Shown here in pieces: positions 1 through 8,571 of a DNA stretch of 64,000 bases. Each line of letters starts with the position of its first letter. The first letter of the stretch is position 1. The notes beneath the pieces are model-generated. The model was given only the letters and a program-made list of their open reading frames with translations. It did no database searches and had not been told where the DNA came from. Source of the stretch: Shouchella clausii (GTDB lineage Bacteria > Bacillota > Bacilli > Bacillales > Bacillaceae_D); the NCBI RefSeq assembly GCF_001598215.1, contig NZ_BCXJ01000002.1:707716-771715 (forward strand), written 5' to 3'. The translations under genes and the position numbers were made by a program.

Positions 1-370
1 ACCTTATCGTAAACAAGTCGCTCCTTTACGGCCACCTACTTATGGTTGCAAAGGTGTCAGTTTGGGGTTGCAATTGCCGTTATTTTGCGTAGCATCGCGG
101 TTTATCCCCTTGCATTCGATGTTTTACCGGAACGATACCGTACAAATGGTCACCCCGGTTCTGCCATTTTATCTTAATCGTCATAAACACTTACTAACGA
201 TCGAATTCCCATATTTTTACACCAACAAAAATGACCTTCAGTTTATTTTTAACACCGAACGATTTGGAAGGCAACTATTCGATTAACCGTCCTTTTAACC
301 TTCTTCCTGGACTAAAGCCTAATCAATTTGCTTTTCGAAAAGCTCCTTCTCCATAATAATGTCGAACGCG
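1..370. other. No recognisable gene
   Basis: Only short open frames occur here and none has a convincing ribosome site or family motif. The stretch lies downstream of a decayed ABC-transporter gene and may itself be eroded coding DNA, but I cannot assign it. Confidence 0.4.
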
Positions 371-867
371 TCAGGAATTTTCCCGTTCGGCACATGCCAG
401 CTGTGGGCCCGCTCGACCGTATAGCTTGGCAAACATTCCATCTGAAGCACGAAACTCTGCTGAAAATCCAATCTCTTCCACCCGCCCAGCCTCAAAAGCG
501 ACGGCTTGATCCGCTGCCGCAAGCGTGACTGGTCTGTGAGCAATGACGATTACTGTTCTGCAACGGTCGCGTGCCCGGCTTCGTTAAGCTCCTCGCTCGA
601 AGCGTCTTAGCGCGCAAGCCAAACGTTCTCTTCAATCGAGGAGTCGAACAGATATACCTCTTAGACACGATCACGATATCGTTCAACAAGACACCAGGAT
701 CAAACCGCCGAATGTACAGTACACATCCGGTTATCAGCATCGAAAAACCGCGTAATTAGCCGTATGACGGTCGTCTTGATCCGAAAGGTCCGATTAGCGC
801 TGTCGTACTGGAACCGGCGTGCGCTCAAAGTCAAGACATTTTGGGAACAGAGCGTAACCTCTTCCAT
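371..867 (-). pseudogene. Decayed ABC transporter ATP-binding protein
   Basis: Reading the minus strand across all three frames gives a broken ABC ATPase in the right order: a Walker A region (ALIGPFGS followed after a frameshift by KTTVIRLI), a VYLFDSSIEENVWLAR segment matching the usual DVYLFDGTIEENI stretch after the Q-loop, then ASSEELNEAG, then a H-loop segment IVIAHRPVTLAAADQA with the usual C-terminal tail ending at a TGA near 371. The signature motif and Walker B between ENVWLAR and IVIAHRP are missing, so there is a deletion as well as several frameshifts. The family is most like fused multidrug/siderophore exporters of the MsbA type. It cannot make a working protein. A likely old start is the ATG at 867. 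Confidence 0.7.
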
Positions 868-880
868 GTTTTTTACTTGC

Positions 881-932
881 TTGCCTTCTATCGTCTTTTC
901 GTTTTATAATTAATGAGTAAAATTTCACTCAT
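881..932 (+). promoter_or_regulatory. Promoter and palindromic operator of the tetR-GNAT operon
   Basis: A -35 TTGCCT (881-886) and perfect -10 TATAAT (905-910) are 18 bp apart. Directly downstream is an inverted repeat with arms ATGAGT and ACTCAT at 913-932 around an 8-bp centre. A palindrome over the transcription start is the classical arrangement for an autorepressing TetR protein. It also shows that the first ATG at 913 lies in the operator and is not the start codon. Confidence 0.65.
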
Positions 933-957
933 AAAAAATGAGGAGGCAACTACAGCT

Positions 958-1566
958 ATGCCCCGTACCAAAAAACAATTCGAAGAAATGCGTAGCGCAA
1001 CTCGTGATAAAATTCAATCTGCCGCCATGCACCTGTTTGTTCATCAAGGTTATGGCTCAACGAATGTGCAGCAAATTGCCGATGTAGCGGGTATCAGCAT
1101 TGGCTTGTTATACCGACATTATAAAAACAAAGAAGTCCTTTTCCATGAGTTAGTGGATTTCGCCATGGCCGGGCTGCAAGCAGTAGTTGATTCATTCCGC
1201 ACGGGGGATTCACCTAAAAAACAACTTGAGCAATTTGTAAAAGAAATATATAGCGATTTGTCCACAAGTGACGACCTTGCCAACTTGATGGTTCTGATGA
1301 CACAGTCCTTCTTCTCAGGAGGTGCCAGCCAGAAACATCATGAAATCGTGGGACTGAATCAACAAATGCTGGAGGCGACAGCTGATTTAATCAAAAGAGG
1401 ACAGGAAAAAAATGAATTTAAGGAAGGACCACCGGATGAAATGGCGATGTACTTTTTTTCAACTATACAGGGACTGGCCATTATGAAAATGACATTAAAA
1501 GAACGATTTATAATGCCTTCTGTACAAATCATTATTGCTGGACTTTCTAAGGAAGGAGAAAAATAG
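958..1566 (+). CDS. TetR/AcrR family transcriptional regulator
   Basis: A helix-turn-helix repressor of about 200 residues, probably a dimer that leaves DNA when it binds a small hydrophobic ligand. The N-terminal segment has the TetR DNA-binding pattern: an AMHLFVHQGYGSTNVQQIAD helix pair followed by IGLLYRHYKNKEVLF. The ligand domain is variable and gives no ligand. I place the start at ATG 958 because AGGAGG lies at 941-946; the longer frame from 913 begins inside the operator palindrome. The GNAT gene follows after one base, so the two form an operon and the acetyltransferase is the likely main target. Confidence 0.9.
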   Translation: MPRTKKQFEEMRSATRDKIQSAAMHLFVHQGYGSTNVQQIADVAGISIGLLYRHYKNKEVLFHELVDFAMAGLQAVVDSFRTGDSPKKQLEQFVKEIYSDLSTSDDLANLMVLMTQSFFSGGASQKHHEIVGLNQQMLEATADLIKRGQEKNEFKEGPPDEMAMYFFSTIQGLAIMKMTLKERFIMPSVQIIIAGLSKEGEK

Positions 1567-1567
1567 C

Positions 1568-2191
1568 ATGAACATTCGCCCGCCATTCGAAGTAGTTAGA
1601 GCAGATCAAATGCCCCATGATGCAAGAAATCAAATGGCCCATATATTTGCCGATGGATTCAGCCAATGGCTCGATTATTTCTCCAATGACAAAAAAGTAA
1701 TTGCCAACGCTTTTGCTCATATGTTCAAAATGGATCAGTTTTATGTAGCTGTATCTGGGCAGGAAATTGCAGCTATGGCCGCATGTACTGACTGCCATAC
1801 CTTATCGTTACAGTTGGACAGAAAACAGCTAAGGAAATTCCTGGGCCTTTATAAAGGAGTGTTAGCAGGGATCATTTTAAAACGGGCGTTTGAAAAACCT
1901 TTTGAACATCCTCCGTCTAACACCGGATCGATTGAATTTGTTGGCACCGCTCTTAAATTCAGAAGCCAGGGGGCAGCTTCTCACCTTCTCCATACCATTA
2001 TGGAAATGACACCGTTTGAGCAATACATGATAGAGGAAGTAGCCGATACCAACTTGCCTGCCATGAAATTGTATCGCAAGCTGGGCTTTGAAGAATACAA
2101 ACGAAAACAGCTTTCCACCTCTGCAGCTAAAAAAAGCGGTATTCAACATATGGTTTCTTTAAGACATGTGAAAAATAAGCAAACCACTTAG
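1568..2191 (+). CDS. GNAT family N-acetyltransferase
   Basis: A single-domain protein of 207 residues. The acetyl-CoA binding region is near residues 130-150 (FVGTALKFRSQGAASHLLHT, a variant of the R/QxxGxG/A loop), and the C-terminal part contains the usual N..A..LY.KLGF stretch (DTNLPAMKLYRKLGFEEYKR). It should transfer acetyl from acetyl-CoA to an amine, but the substrate cannot be read from the sequence. The start at 1568 follows GGAGA and is one base after the tetR stop, so translation is probably coupled. Pairing with a TetR repressor suggests induced detoxification or drug modification. Confidence 0.85.
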   Translation: MNIRPPFEVVRADQMPHDARNQMAHIFADGFSQWLDYFSNDKKVIANAFAHMFKMDQFYVAVSGQEIAAMAACTDCHTLSLQLDRKQLRKFLGLYKGVLAGIILKRAFEKPFEHPPSNTGSIEFVGTALKFRSQGAASHLLHTIMEMTPFEQYMIEEVADTNLPAMKLYRKLGFEEYKRKQLSTSAAKKSGIQHMVSLRHVKNKQTT

Positions 2192-2396
2192 GATGATTAC
2201 AGTTTATTGATAATGTATTTTGTCAGCTGTTTATTTGCAGTGATACGAACCATTTCACGGCGAGTTATGCATCATACGGGGCTGAACGGCACGTGCAATC
2301 CACTGTGCTCCCCTCCCCTATCTATCCTCGAAAAACTGAACCTTACGGACTTGGAAAAGGCGTGCAATCGTGAGTTAAAAAAGAGAAAAACTCGAC

Positions 2397-2738
2397 TTAA
2401 TTTTTTTGGTTAGCGACTCCCCATTCACATAATTCCTCCAAAACAGGTAATAATGTCTCTGCTTTTTCAGTGAGACTGTACTCGACTTTAGGAGGGATTT
2501 GCGGATACTCTTTCCGTTTCACCATACCATCAGCTTCCAATTCTTTCAGTTGTGAACTTAATGTTTTATAAGTAATTGTTCCTATTTGTCTTTTCAATTC
2601 ATTAAAGCGAACCGTTTCGTTTTCTGCCAGAAGGTAAATAATAACCATTTTCCATTTGCCGCCAATAACAGACAATGTATAACCAAAAGGCGTATCTTGA
2701 ATATGTTTCACTTTGCCTTTGTATTCAGCCATACTCAT
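2397..2738 (-). CDS. HxlR family transcriptional regulator
   Basis: A winged-helix protein of 113 residues. The family pattern is clear: GGKWKMVIIYLL, FNELKRQIGTITYKTLSSQL, LEADGMVKRKEYPQIPPKVE and a terminal EYSLTEKAETLLPVLEELCE. HxlR proteins usually sense electrophiles or redox change, often by an N-terminal cysteine; no cysteine is present in the N-terminal third here. The gene is divergent from the arginase-family gene and shares a 108-bp spacer that contains an inverted repeat, so that gene is the probable target. GAAAGGA lies 12 bases before the ATG at 2738; a second ATG at 2732 is possible. Confidence 0.9.
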   Translation of the reverse strand: MSMAEYKGKVKHIQDTPFGYTLSVIGGKWKMVIIYLLAENETVRFNELKRQIGTITYKTLSSQLKELEADGMVKRKEYPQIPPKVEYSLTEKAETLLPVLEELCEWGVANQKN

Positions 2739-2759
2739 AAATTTACACTATCCTTTCGG

Positions 2760-2788
2760 GTAGTACCTATCAAAATAGTGCGTACTAC
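2760..2788. promoter_or_regulatory. Inverted repeat between hxlR and the arginase-family gene
   Basis: GTAGTA (2760-2765) and TACTAC (2783-2788) form a symmetric pair with a 17-base centre in the short divergent spacer. HxlR regulators commonly bind GTAC-containing dyads of this sort, so this is a candidate operator for both genes. Confidence 0.5.
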
Positions 2789-2846
2789 TTTTTTATTTGT
2801 GCCCAGTTTATACTAACCTTACTTTGAAGTAAAGGAGAGAAAAACG

Positions 2847-3704
2847 ATGACACAAAAAACAGTACGCCTATTAATGCCCCAATGGCAAGGGGGAAACAAT
2901 CCTAACTACTTTTTTGGAGCCGAACTGCTTGCTTGGCTTGCCCCAAACAATGATCAACCTCTTATTCGTGTGCCTGTTCATGCTTATGATGGAACCCCTC
3001 TTGTAAACAAGAATGGTACGTATGGGAGAAAACAATTACTTGAACAATTAGTAGCTGCTCAACATATTATTGATGCTCATAAGCCAGATCGCATCGTTAT
3101 GTTTGGTGGTGACTGCTTAGTCGAACAAGCGCCATTTGCTTATTTAAACGAACGATACGGCGGGGATTTAGGCTTAATTTGGATTGATGCTCATAGTGAT
3201 TTGGGTAGAATTGTCGGGTATGACTACGGGCATACATTACCGCTTGGAAATCTTTTGGGAGAAGGAGATGAAGAGTTCGCAAAACATGTAAAAATCCCTC
3301 TAAAGCCTGAAAATGTTTTTATAGCGGGTTTAGATACTCCTACAGAACAAGATTTAGAAATCGTCCAAAGACTAGAAATTAAAACAGCTGGGTCAAATGA
3401 ATTACTGAATAGTACTGAACCTTTAAAAGAGTGGATTAAATCAAGCAATATAAAGCACCTTGCTATTCATATTGATTTAGATGTCCTTGACCCAAAAGCA
3501 TTCCGATCTTTATTATTCGCTAACCCTGAAGCGCCTTATGATTTCTCCGCTGCAGGAACGATGGAGATACCGCAATTACAGAGTCTGATTAAAGAACTAT
3601 CTAAAGAAACAAATGTCGTTGGATTAGGGATAACGGAGCATATGCCGTGGGATGCTATTAATTTAAAGAACTTACTTCGGGAAATCCCACTATTAAATGA
3701 GTAA
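2847..3704 (+). CDS. Arginase/agmatinase/formiminoglutamase (ureohydrolase) family protein
   Basis: A 285-residue ureohydrolase-fold protein. The metal-binding blocks are in order: GGDC at 87-90, DAHSD at 114-118, DLDVLDP at 210-216 and a conserved glutamate in GITEH at 264. Such enzymes use two Mn ions to hydrolyse a guanidino group. The first block has Cys instead of the His of the usual GGDH, and the third block starts HIDLD instead of SxDxD. GGDC variants occur in a subgroup of the family, so arginine or agmatine may not be the substrate. AAAGGAGAG precedes the ATG. It is transcribed away from hxlR and is likely controlled by it. Confidence 0.8.
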   Translation: MTQKTVRLLMPQWQGGNNPNYFFGAELLAWLAPNNDQPLIRVPVHAYDGTPLVNKNGTYGRKQLLEQLVAAQHIIDAHKPDRIVMFGGDCLVEQAPFAYLNERYGGDLGLIWIDAHSDLGRIVGYDYGHTLPLGNLLGEGDEEFAKHVKIPLKPENVFIAGLDTPTEQDLEIVQRLEIKTAGSNELLNSTEPLKEWIKSSNIKHLAIHIDLDVLDPKAFRSLLFANPEAPYDFSAAGTMEIPQLQSLIKELSKETNVVGLGITEHMPWDAINLKNLLREIPLLNE

Positions 3705-3762
3705 GTTTTACTATTTTACGCTTTGATGTGACTGTATAAAAAGAGTCCCTTCCAAAACGATG

Positions 3763-3812
3763 AACGCTCATGTCACTGGTAGTCCACTCTCGCCACTGAT
3801 GACATGAGCGTT
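3763..3812. repeat. 13-bp perfect inverted repeat downstream of the arginase-family gene
   Basis: AACGCTCATGTCA at 3763-3775 is exactly complementary to TGACATGAGCGTT at 3800-3812, with a 24-base loop. It sits in the 346-base gap (3705-4050) and could act as a terminator for the upstream gene, although the following T-run is short. The rest of the gap has no gene, only the merR promoter near 3986. Confidence 0.5.
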
Positions 3813-3985
3813 TATCCGTTAGCACAGGTTCATAGTTACTGTACGTAGTGCCTATTTAGCCTCTCCTACAAAAAAGCTCACCCCTACACTTCCTTCGACT
3901 GGATCAAGCGGCAATTTGGTTAACACTTTGCCTATGTTCTTAACAAAAATAAATCCTGTATGTCATTCAAAATGAAAATTAGGGA

Positions 3986-4016
3986 TTGAACGCCACGTTA
4001 CGTGCTGTTTTATAAT
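3986..4016 (+). promoter_or_regulatory. MerR-type promoter with 19-bp spacer and central palindrome
   Basis: The -35 TTGAAC (3986-3991) and -10 TATAAT (4011-4016) are separated by 19 bp instead of 17. Inside the spacer is the perfect palindrome CACGTTACGTG (3994-4004). An over-long spacer with an operator between the two boxes is the hallmark of promoters that MerR regulators activate by DNA distortion. It reads into the merR-ABC operon, so the regulator should control itself and the exporter. Confidence 0.7.
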
Positions 4017-4050
4017 AAATCCAATCACTTAGATTTGAAGGAGGCTAGTA

Positions 4051-4791
4051 ATGTACACAATCGGCCAGCTTTCCAAAAAAACAGGCGTTACAGTTAGAAC
4101 ACTTGACTACTATGACGAGATTGACTTGCTGAAACCTGCTGCCGCCACTGAAGGCGGCCACCGTTTGTATGGCGATCAAGAAGTAATGCGTTTGGAGCAA
4201 ATTTTAGCGTTAAAGTATTTAGGATTCTCCTTAGAAAAAATTCAGTTTATTCTGAGGGAACCTCCCCCATCGTGGGAAACAGCGCTTACCGAGCAGCTGT
4301 TAATGGTCGATGAAGAAAAGAAAAGGCTGGATGATCTTCAACGCTCATTGCAAGGGATTTTATATTCAATTCAGATTGAAAAACAGGTGAATTGGCCCCT
4401 AATTTTTGGCGTTATGCAAATGTTTCAGCAAGGTGAACGAGAAGCAATAAAAGTGCTCGATCGGTATATGAGCCGGGAGCAGCAAGAAAAAATGCTGTCT
4501 GTTAATATGGATCAGCAAAAATTGGATCGGTGGGTAGCGCTTATTTATGAAATCCGGGAAAACATCCATGAACGACCTGACTCTCCGATCGCCCAAAAAC
4601 TTGCTGAACGCTGGATGGAAGGAACCTATGAAATGTTTGGGCATGATGACGAATTTTTAGGCAATGCCTGGAACGCAATAAAAGAGGAAAGTAACGGTGT
4701 TATGTTTTATCCGATGACCAAGGAAGTGGTTGATTTTATTACAGAAGCGATCAAGGAAAAGGAAAGAAAGGCAGGTGAATCGAACGCATGA
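4051..4791 (+). CDS. MerR family regulator with TipAS-like ligand domain
   Basis: 246 residues. The N-terminal 75 residues are a MerR winged-helix (YTIGQLSKKTGVTVRTLDYY, then a GHRLYGDQEVMRLEQI wing), a dimerisation helix follows at about 80-110, and the C-terminal 120 residues resemble the TipAS antibiotic-binding domain (aromatic-rich, with LAERWMEGTYEMFGHDDEFL). TipAS domains bind thiopeptide-type or other bulky drugs. GAAGGAGG precedes the start. The stop overlaps the ATG of the ABC gene by four bases (ATGA), so a drug-inducible exporter operon is the natural reading. The ligand is unknown. Confidence 0.87.
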   Translation: MYTIGQLSKKTGVTVRTLDYYDEIDLLKPAAATEGGHRLYGDQEVMRLEQILALKYLGFSLEKIQFILREPPPSWETALTEQLLMVDEEKKRLDDLQRSLQGILYSIQIEKQVNWPLIFGVMQMFQQGEREAIKVLDRYMSREQQEKMLSVNMDQQKLDRWVALIYEIRENIHERPDSPIAQKLAERWMEGTYEMFGHDDEFLGNAWNAIKEESNGVMFYPMTKEVVDFITEAIKEKERKAGESNA

Positions 4792-5726
4792 ATGCAGCGA
4801 TTCAGTTGAAAAAGGTTAGAAAAACGTACGGGAAAAAAAGAAAAGCGATTCAAGATTTGTCGTTAACGATAGCGGAAGGAGACATTTATGCTTTGCTAGG
4901 ACCGAATGGTTCTGGCAAATCAACAACGTTTCGCATCCTGACCACCTTGGCATCAGCCGATCAAGGGGAAATCCGCTATTTTGGTTCTTCCAAAATCAAT
5001 AAACAAACGATCGGATGTGTCGCCCAAAACTCAGGTGTCGATCCGACAGCAACAGGAAGGGAAAACTTAATGCTCCAAGGCAGAATTTACGGCCTGCCTA
5101 AGAAGGCGCTTAAAGAAAGAGTAAATGAGCTGCTTACTGTCTTTCATTTGCAAGAGGCTGCCGATCGACTGAGCAAACATTACTCTGGCGGGATGAAAAG
5201 AAAGCTGGACCTCGCAATGGGGATTATTCATCGCCCGAAGCTGCTTTTTCTTGATGAACCGACTACCGGACTTGACCCCGAATCTCGTGCGGAGCTATGG
5301 CAAATGATCAAGCAGTTGCAAAGCGATGCTGGTATGACGGTTTTGCTGACGACTCATTATATGGAAGAAGCCGACGAGCTAGCTGACCGGATCGCATTTA
5401 TGAATGAAGGCAGAATCGTTACTGAGGGAACGCCAGAGGAGATGAAAAACAAGGTTGGCGGGGACACGATTACGATCCAATGCCGAGAAGCTCAAGTGGC
5501 TGCGCAAGTGCTCGCTGTAGCTTATCACGTTCAACAGCCGGAAACCCAAGATGAATTCACATTGCATGTCGTCACAGAGAACGGAGCTGAGAAGCTCCCC
5601 AATGTTATCAGACTACTGGAAAAACAACATATACCAGTAGATTCTATAAAGGTATCAAGACCGGATCTTGGTGATGCCTACTTGTTGTATACAGGCAAAA
5701 CATTAAGGGAGGAAGAGACTTCATGA
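4788..5726 (+). CDS. ABC transporter ATP-binding protein (DrrA/daunorubicin-resistance type)
   Basis: The 312-residue ATPase subunit of an ABC-2 type exporter. Walker A is GPNGSGKST (38-46), the Q-loop glutamine is at 80, the signature YSGGMKRK is at 132-139, and Walker B LLFLDEPTTGLDP starts at 152, followed by the LLTTHYMEEADELADR H-loop. A C-terminal extension of about 90 residues after the ATPase core is typical of DrrA-type drug exporters. It overlaps merR by four bases upstream and the permease by four bases downstream, so all three are translationally coupled and made in step. Confidence 0.93.
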   Translation: MNAAIQLKKVRKTYGKKRKAIQDLSLTIAEGDIYALLGPNGSGKSTTFRILTTLASADQGEIRYFGSSKINKQTIGCVAQNSGVDPTATGRENLMLQGRIYGLPKKALKERVNELLTVFHLQEAADRLSKHYSGGMKRKLDLAMGIIHRPKLLFLDEPTTGLDPESRAELWQMIKQLQSDAGMTVLLTTHYMEEADELADRIAFMNEGRIVTEGTPEEMKNKVGGDTITIQCREAQVAAQVLAVAYHVQQPETQDEFTLHVVTENGAEKLPNVIRLLEKQHIPVDSIKVSRPDLGDAYLLYTGKTLREEETS

Positions 5727-6496
5727 AGCTGTTTACGGATACAGGATGGGTATTCATGCGTTATTTGAGAGGCTTGCTCCGCTCCCCGTTTGTATTAATC
5801 ATAACAGTGGTACAGCCAATGTTGTGGATGATTCTGTTCGGCCATGTCTTTTCCAGCATAGGGAGTATTCCTGGTTTTGCTGCCAGCTCTTATATCGATT
5901 ATCTTGGGCCAGGGATTGTGATGATGAGCACGATGATGGCTGGGGCATACAGCGGCATGGGCGTACTGAGCGACTACAAAGATGGAGTGCTTGACCGGTT
6001 GTTGATTTCACCGATAAGTCGTCTTGCTTTGCTGCTCGGCTCTTTACTGCAAGATGCATTGACCTTATCCTTTCAGGCTGCGCTTATGATTGGTGTCGCC
6101 GCGATACTAGGGGCCAGCTTTAGTGGAGGACTGTTAGGCATTGTCCAGCTCATCTTGATTGCCGTGCTGCTAGGGCTTGCGATGGGCGCCTTATCCATCT
6201 CACTTGGGTTGATCGTCCGCAACGAATCTAGCTTAACGGCTGCCGTCAGCTTTGCGACGATGCCTTTATTGTTTCTGTCAGGCTTGTTTATGCCTTTGCA
6301 ATTAGTGCCCCATTGGGTTGAGGTCATCGCCCGTTTCAACCCGCTAAATTGGGCGGTTGAAGCAGGACGGGAGGTGCTTGGCGCTCAGCCGGATTGGAGC
6401 CTTGTACTACAACACGGAAGTTACCTGGCCCTTCTCTTTGCAGCCTCATGTCTGCTTGTTGTTGGAGCATTTCGCCATTATCAGCGGTTGATTTGA
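5723..6496 (+). CDS. ABC-2 type transporter permease
   Basis: 257 residues with six predicted membrane helices, beginning with an amphipathic N-terminus (VFMRYLRGLLRSPFVLIITVVQPMLW) and containing the ABC-2 signature region near 175-200 (LTAAVSFATMPLLFLSGLFM.L) followed by NPLNWAVEA. It is the DrrB-like membrane partner of the preceding ATPase and exports a hydrophobic compound, probably a drug sensed by the MerR/TipAS-like regulator. The start overlaps the ATPase stop by four bases. A hairpin terminator follows at 6561. Confidence 0.9.
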   Translation: MKLFTDTGWVFMRYLRGLLRSPFVLIITVVQPMLWMILFGHVFSSIGSIPGFAASSYIDYLGPGIVMMSTMMAGAYSGMGVLSDYKDGVLDRLLISPISRLALLLGSLLQDALTLSFQAALMIGVAAILGASFSGGLLGIVQLILIAVLLGLAMGALSISLGLIVRNESSLTAAVSFATMPLLFLSGLFMPLQLVPHWVEVIARFNPLNWAVEAGREVLGAQPDWSLVLQHGSYLALLFAASCLLVVGAFRHYQRLI

Positions 6497-6560
6497 ACAA
6501 ACGAAGGATCAAGGAAAAAAATCACGTATCGACATAAATTTCACCATGCCTGAACGCCTA

Positions 6561-6636
6561 GAACCACCATTTAAGTGAATAGCATCTCCGTTGTAATATG
6601 GATGGAGAGCATTCACCAAATGGTGGCGTTCCTTTT
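6561..6636 (+). terminator. Long hairpin terminator between convergent genes
   Basis: CCACCATTT (6564-6572) pairs with AAATGGTGG (6618-6626), GTGAAT (6575-6580) with ATTCAC (6611-6616), and a nearly matching GCATCTCC/GGAGAGC pair extends the stem inward. CCTTTTT follows at 6631. It lies between the plus-strand permease and the minus-strand PhnB-like gene and best fits a plus-strand terminator. Confidence 0.65.
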
Positions 6637-6651
6637 TACAAGAACTTGCAT

Positions 6652-7563
6652 TTAGTTCCCTTCAAATGAGTTCTTCAGCTCTTCAATATTAAATTTTTTC
6701 ATCTGAAGAAAGGTCTGAGTAAGACGATCTTGCTGCGCTCTCGTCCCCGTCTGCATCATCTCTCCCAGAACGGTCGGCCACACTTGCCACGAGACACCAT
6801 ACTTGTCCTTCAACCAGCCACATTGCTCTGCTTTCGGGTCGGCTGATAGTTTGTCCCAATAGTAATCAATTTCATCCTGGTTTTCGCAACAGATTAACAA
6901 AGAGATCGCTTCATTAAAACGATAAGCATGGGATTCTGCACTGTCCATAGCGACAAACCACTGATTTCCAATCTGGTAGTCTGCGTACATGACCGTCCCC
7001 TCTTTATCAGGTTCCATACCTGCCGAGTAACGCTCAATTTCGCCGAGGCGTGAATTTGCGAATACCGAGGCATAGAAGTCTCTAGCTTCTTCCGCCTTGC
7101 CCCACATATCTCCGACAAACATCATCGCCGGAATAATAAAAGGACGTTCCTCATCAACAGGATCAGACAGGATAAGTTGCCATGTCACACCATACTTATC
7201 TTGTATCCAACCGTAGCGCTTACTGAATGGGTATTCCTGAAGCGGCATCAACACTGTACCCTCCTCAGACAATTTTCCCCACAGCTCATCAAGCTTTTCC
7301 CGGGCATCTTCATCTTTGGAAGGATGAAAGTTCAAAAAGAATGAAATCGACGGATTGAACTGGAAATAAGGTCCAGCGCTTATCGCCATAAATGAATATC
7401 CTGCAATTTCAAAAGAAACCTCGTCGCTATCTCCTGAAGGCGTATTTCGAATTGTTGTCCTATTTGTGATCCTGCCATTTGGAAAAATCGAAACATAAAA
7501 TTCCGCTGCCTCTACAGCCTCCTTGTCAAACCATAAATGCGGAACAATTTGCTGATTGTTCAT
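6652..7563 (-). CDS. VOC superfamily protein with two PhnB-like domains
   Basis: 303 residues made of two tandem vicinal-oxygen-chelate modules of the PhnB / 3-demethylubiquinone-methyltransferase-like type. Repeat one runs about 3-130 ([20 protein letters not shown] to KYGVTWQLI) and repeat two about 140-270 ([20 protein letters not shown] to KYGVSWQVW). The matched endings [10 protein letters not shown] and [10 protein letters not shown] show the internal duplication. Such proteins have no firmly known reaction; some confer resistance or act as dioxygenase-fold binders. GGAGGGA precedes the ATG. The gene stands alone. Confidence 0.85.
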   Translation of the reverse strand: MNNQQIVPHLWFDKEAVEAAEFYVSIFPNGRITNRTTIRNTPSGDSDEVSFEIAGYSFMAISAGPYFQFNPSISFFLNFHPSKDEDAREKLDELWGKLSEEGTVLMPLQEYPFSKRYGWIQDKYGVTWQLILSDPVDEERPFIIPAMMFVGDMWGKAEEARDFYASVFANSRLGEIERYSAGMEPDKEGTVMYADYQIGNQWFVAMDSAESHAYRFNEAISLLICCENQDEIDYYWDKLSADPKAEQCGWLKDKYGVSWQVWPTVLGEMMQTGTRAQQDRLTQTFLQMKKFNIEELKNSFEGN

Positions 7564-7824
7564 GTAATCCCTCCTCCATTTGTCCCTTCAAACTTGTTCT
7601 GGTCTCTAGTTTATCGTAAGTGACAAATGAGGATTTCTTTTCAGTTGCTATCTTTCCTATGTTTTAATCCCATTCTGATGTCGATGGAGATTGACTGTTG
7701 CCTCGAAAACGTTGAACGGTACACAGGTAATTCCAATCTCAGTGTATCATCACTAGCCTTCTATTATTCTGATATCACACTTGTTGACAATTCCTTTAGA
7801 CCTCGCCTGCTTGCCCTGTTGATT

Positions 7825-8559
7825 TCACGCAATGATCTTTCTTCGAAAAAAGTGGTTACCCAATAAGAATGCTGCAATTAGGCTGATCCCGATCCATGCA
7901 TACAAGCTGTATTCGTCAACTCGCGGAGCGAAAGGAGTCCCTTGGGGCATCATCGCATAAAAGGGCAAGAGAAAAGGAAACCACATGCCATATAGAGAGT
8001 GAAGTCCGGATAGGACAATGTTTGGCAACACGCAAGCAACGTTAATGCTAAATGCAATACCAAAGCTGCTTAAGCGAGACGAAAACCATAATTGAAGCGC
8101 CGCCAACGGCAAAATGCTGATCCAACCACTTAAGAAACTGCTAAACACCATTACCCAATCCAAGTCTCCTTCTACGCCAGTGATGAAGCCTGTGGCAATA
8201 GCAGTACCAATGAAGGCTAGTTGAATAATAGCTAAAATCAGCCCCAATATGATCCATTTTGCAGCATATATTTGGGTCAGCGAATAAGGCATGACGAACA
8301 ACTGCTTCCAGCCTCCCGACCTATGTTCATACGTGCATAGAAGAGCTGCCAGAATCCCGGAGAATAGCGGGAAGAAAAACATGGAATGGAAATTATACAC
8401 AACCATTAAAAAATGGGGCCAATTCGGAGCATAATATTCCTGCAACATATCTAAATCGCTGACGCCCAATGACATATTCACCAACAAGTCAGCGGCGATC
8501 AATAGCACAATAAGACGCCACTGTGTTTTTGCCACCTCTGCAACCATTAATTTTTTCAT
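7825..8559 (-). CDS. Lantibiotic-immunity type ABC transporter permease (LanG/MutG-like)
   Basis: 244 residues with six membrane helices, starting MKKLMVAEVAKTQWRLIVLL, which matches the family pattern in which a short basic amphipathic N-terminus leads into helix one. The motif YEHRSGGWKQLFVMPYSLTQIYAAK near residue 75 is the conserved cytoplasmic loop of EpiG/MutG and BcrB-like permeases. It follows its paralogue (8572-9273) by 12 bases and shares an operon with the ATPase and a two-component system. The complex likely expels a membrane-inserted peptide antibiotic. No structural gene for a lantibiotic is nearby, so it serves in resistance or sensing, not self-immunity. Confidence 0.8.
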   Translation of the reverse strand: MKKLMVAEVAKTQWRLIVLLIAADLLVNMSLGVSDLDMLQEYYAPNWPHFLMVVYNFHSMFFFPLFSGILAALLCTYEHRSGGWKQLFVMPYSLTQIYAAKWIILGLILAIIQLAFIGTAIATGFITGVEGDLDWVMVFSSFLSGWISILPLAALQLWFSSRLSSFGIAFSINVACVLPNIVLSGLHSLYGMWFPFLLPFYAMMPQGTPFAPRVDEYSLYAWIGISLIAAFLLGNHFFRRKIIA

Positions 8560-8571
8560 GTTTTCACCATC

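Noticed and set aside
7627..7866. Small plus-strand gene of 79 codons
   Set aside because: No ribosome site, no family resemblance, and it runs into the 3' end of the permease gene.
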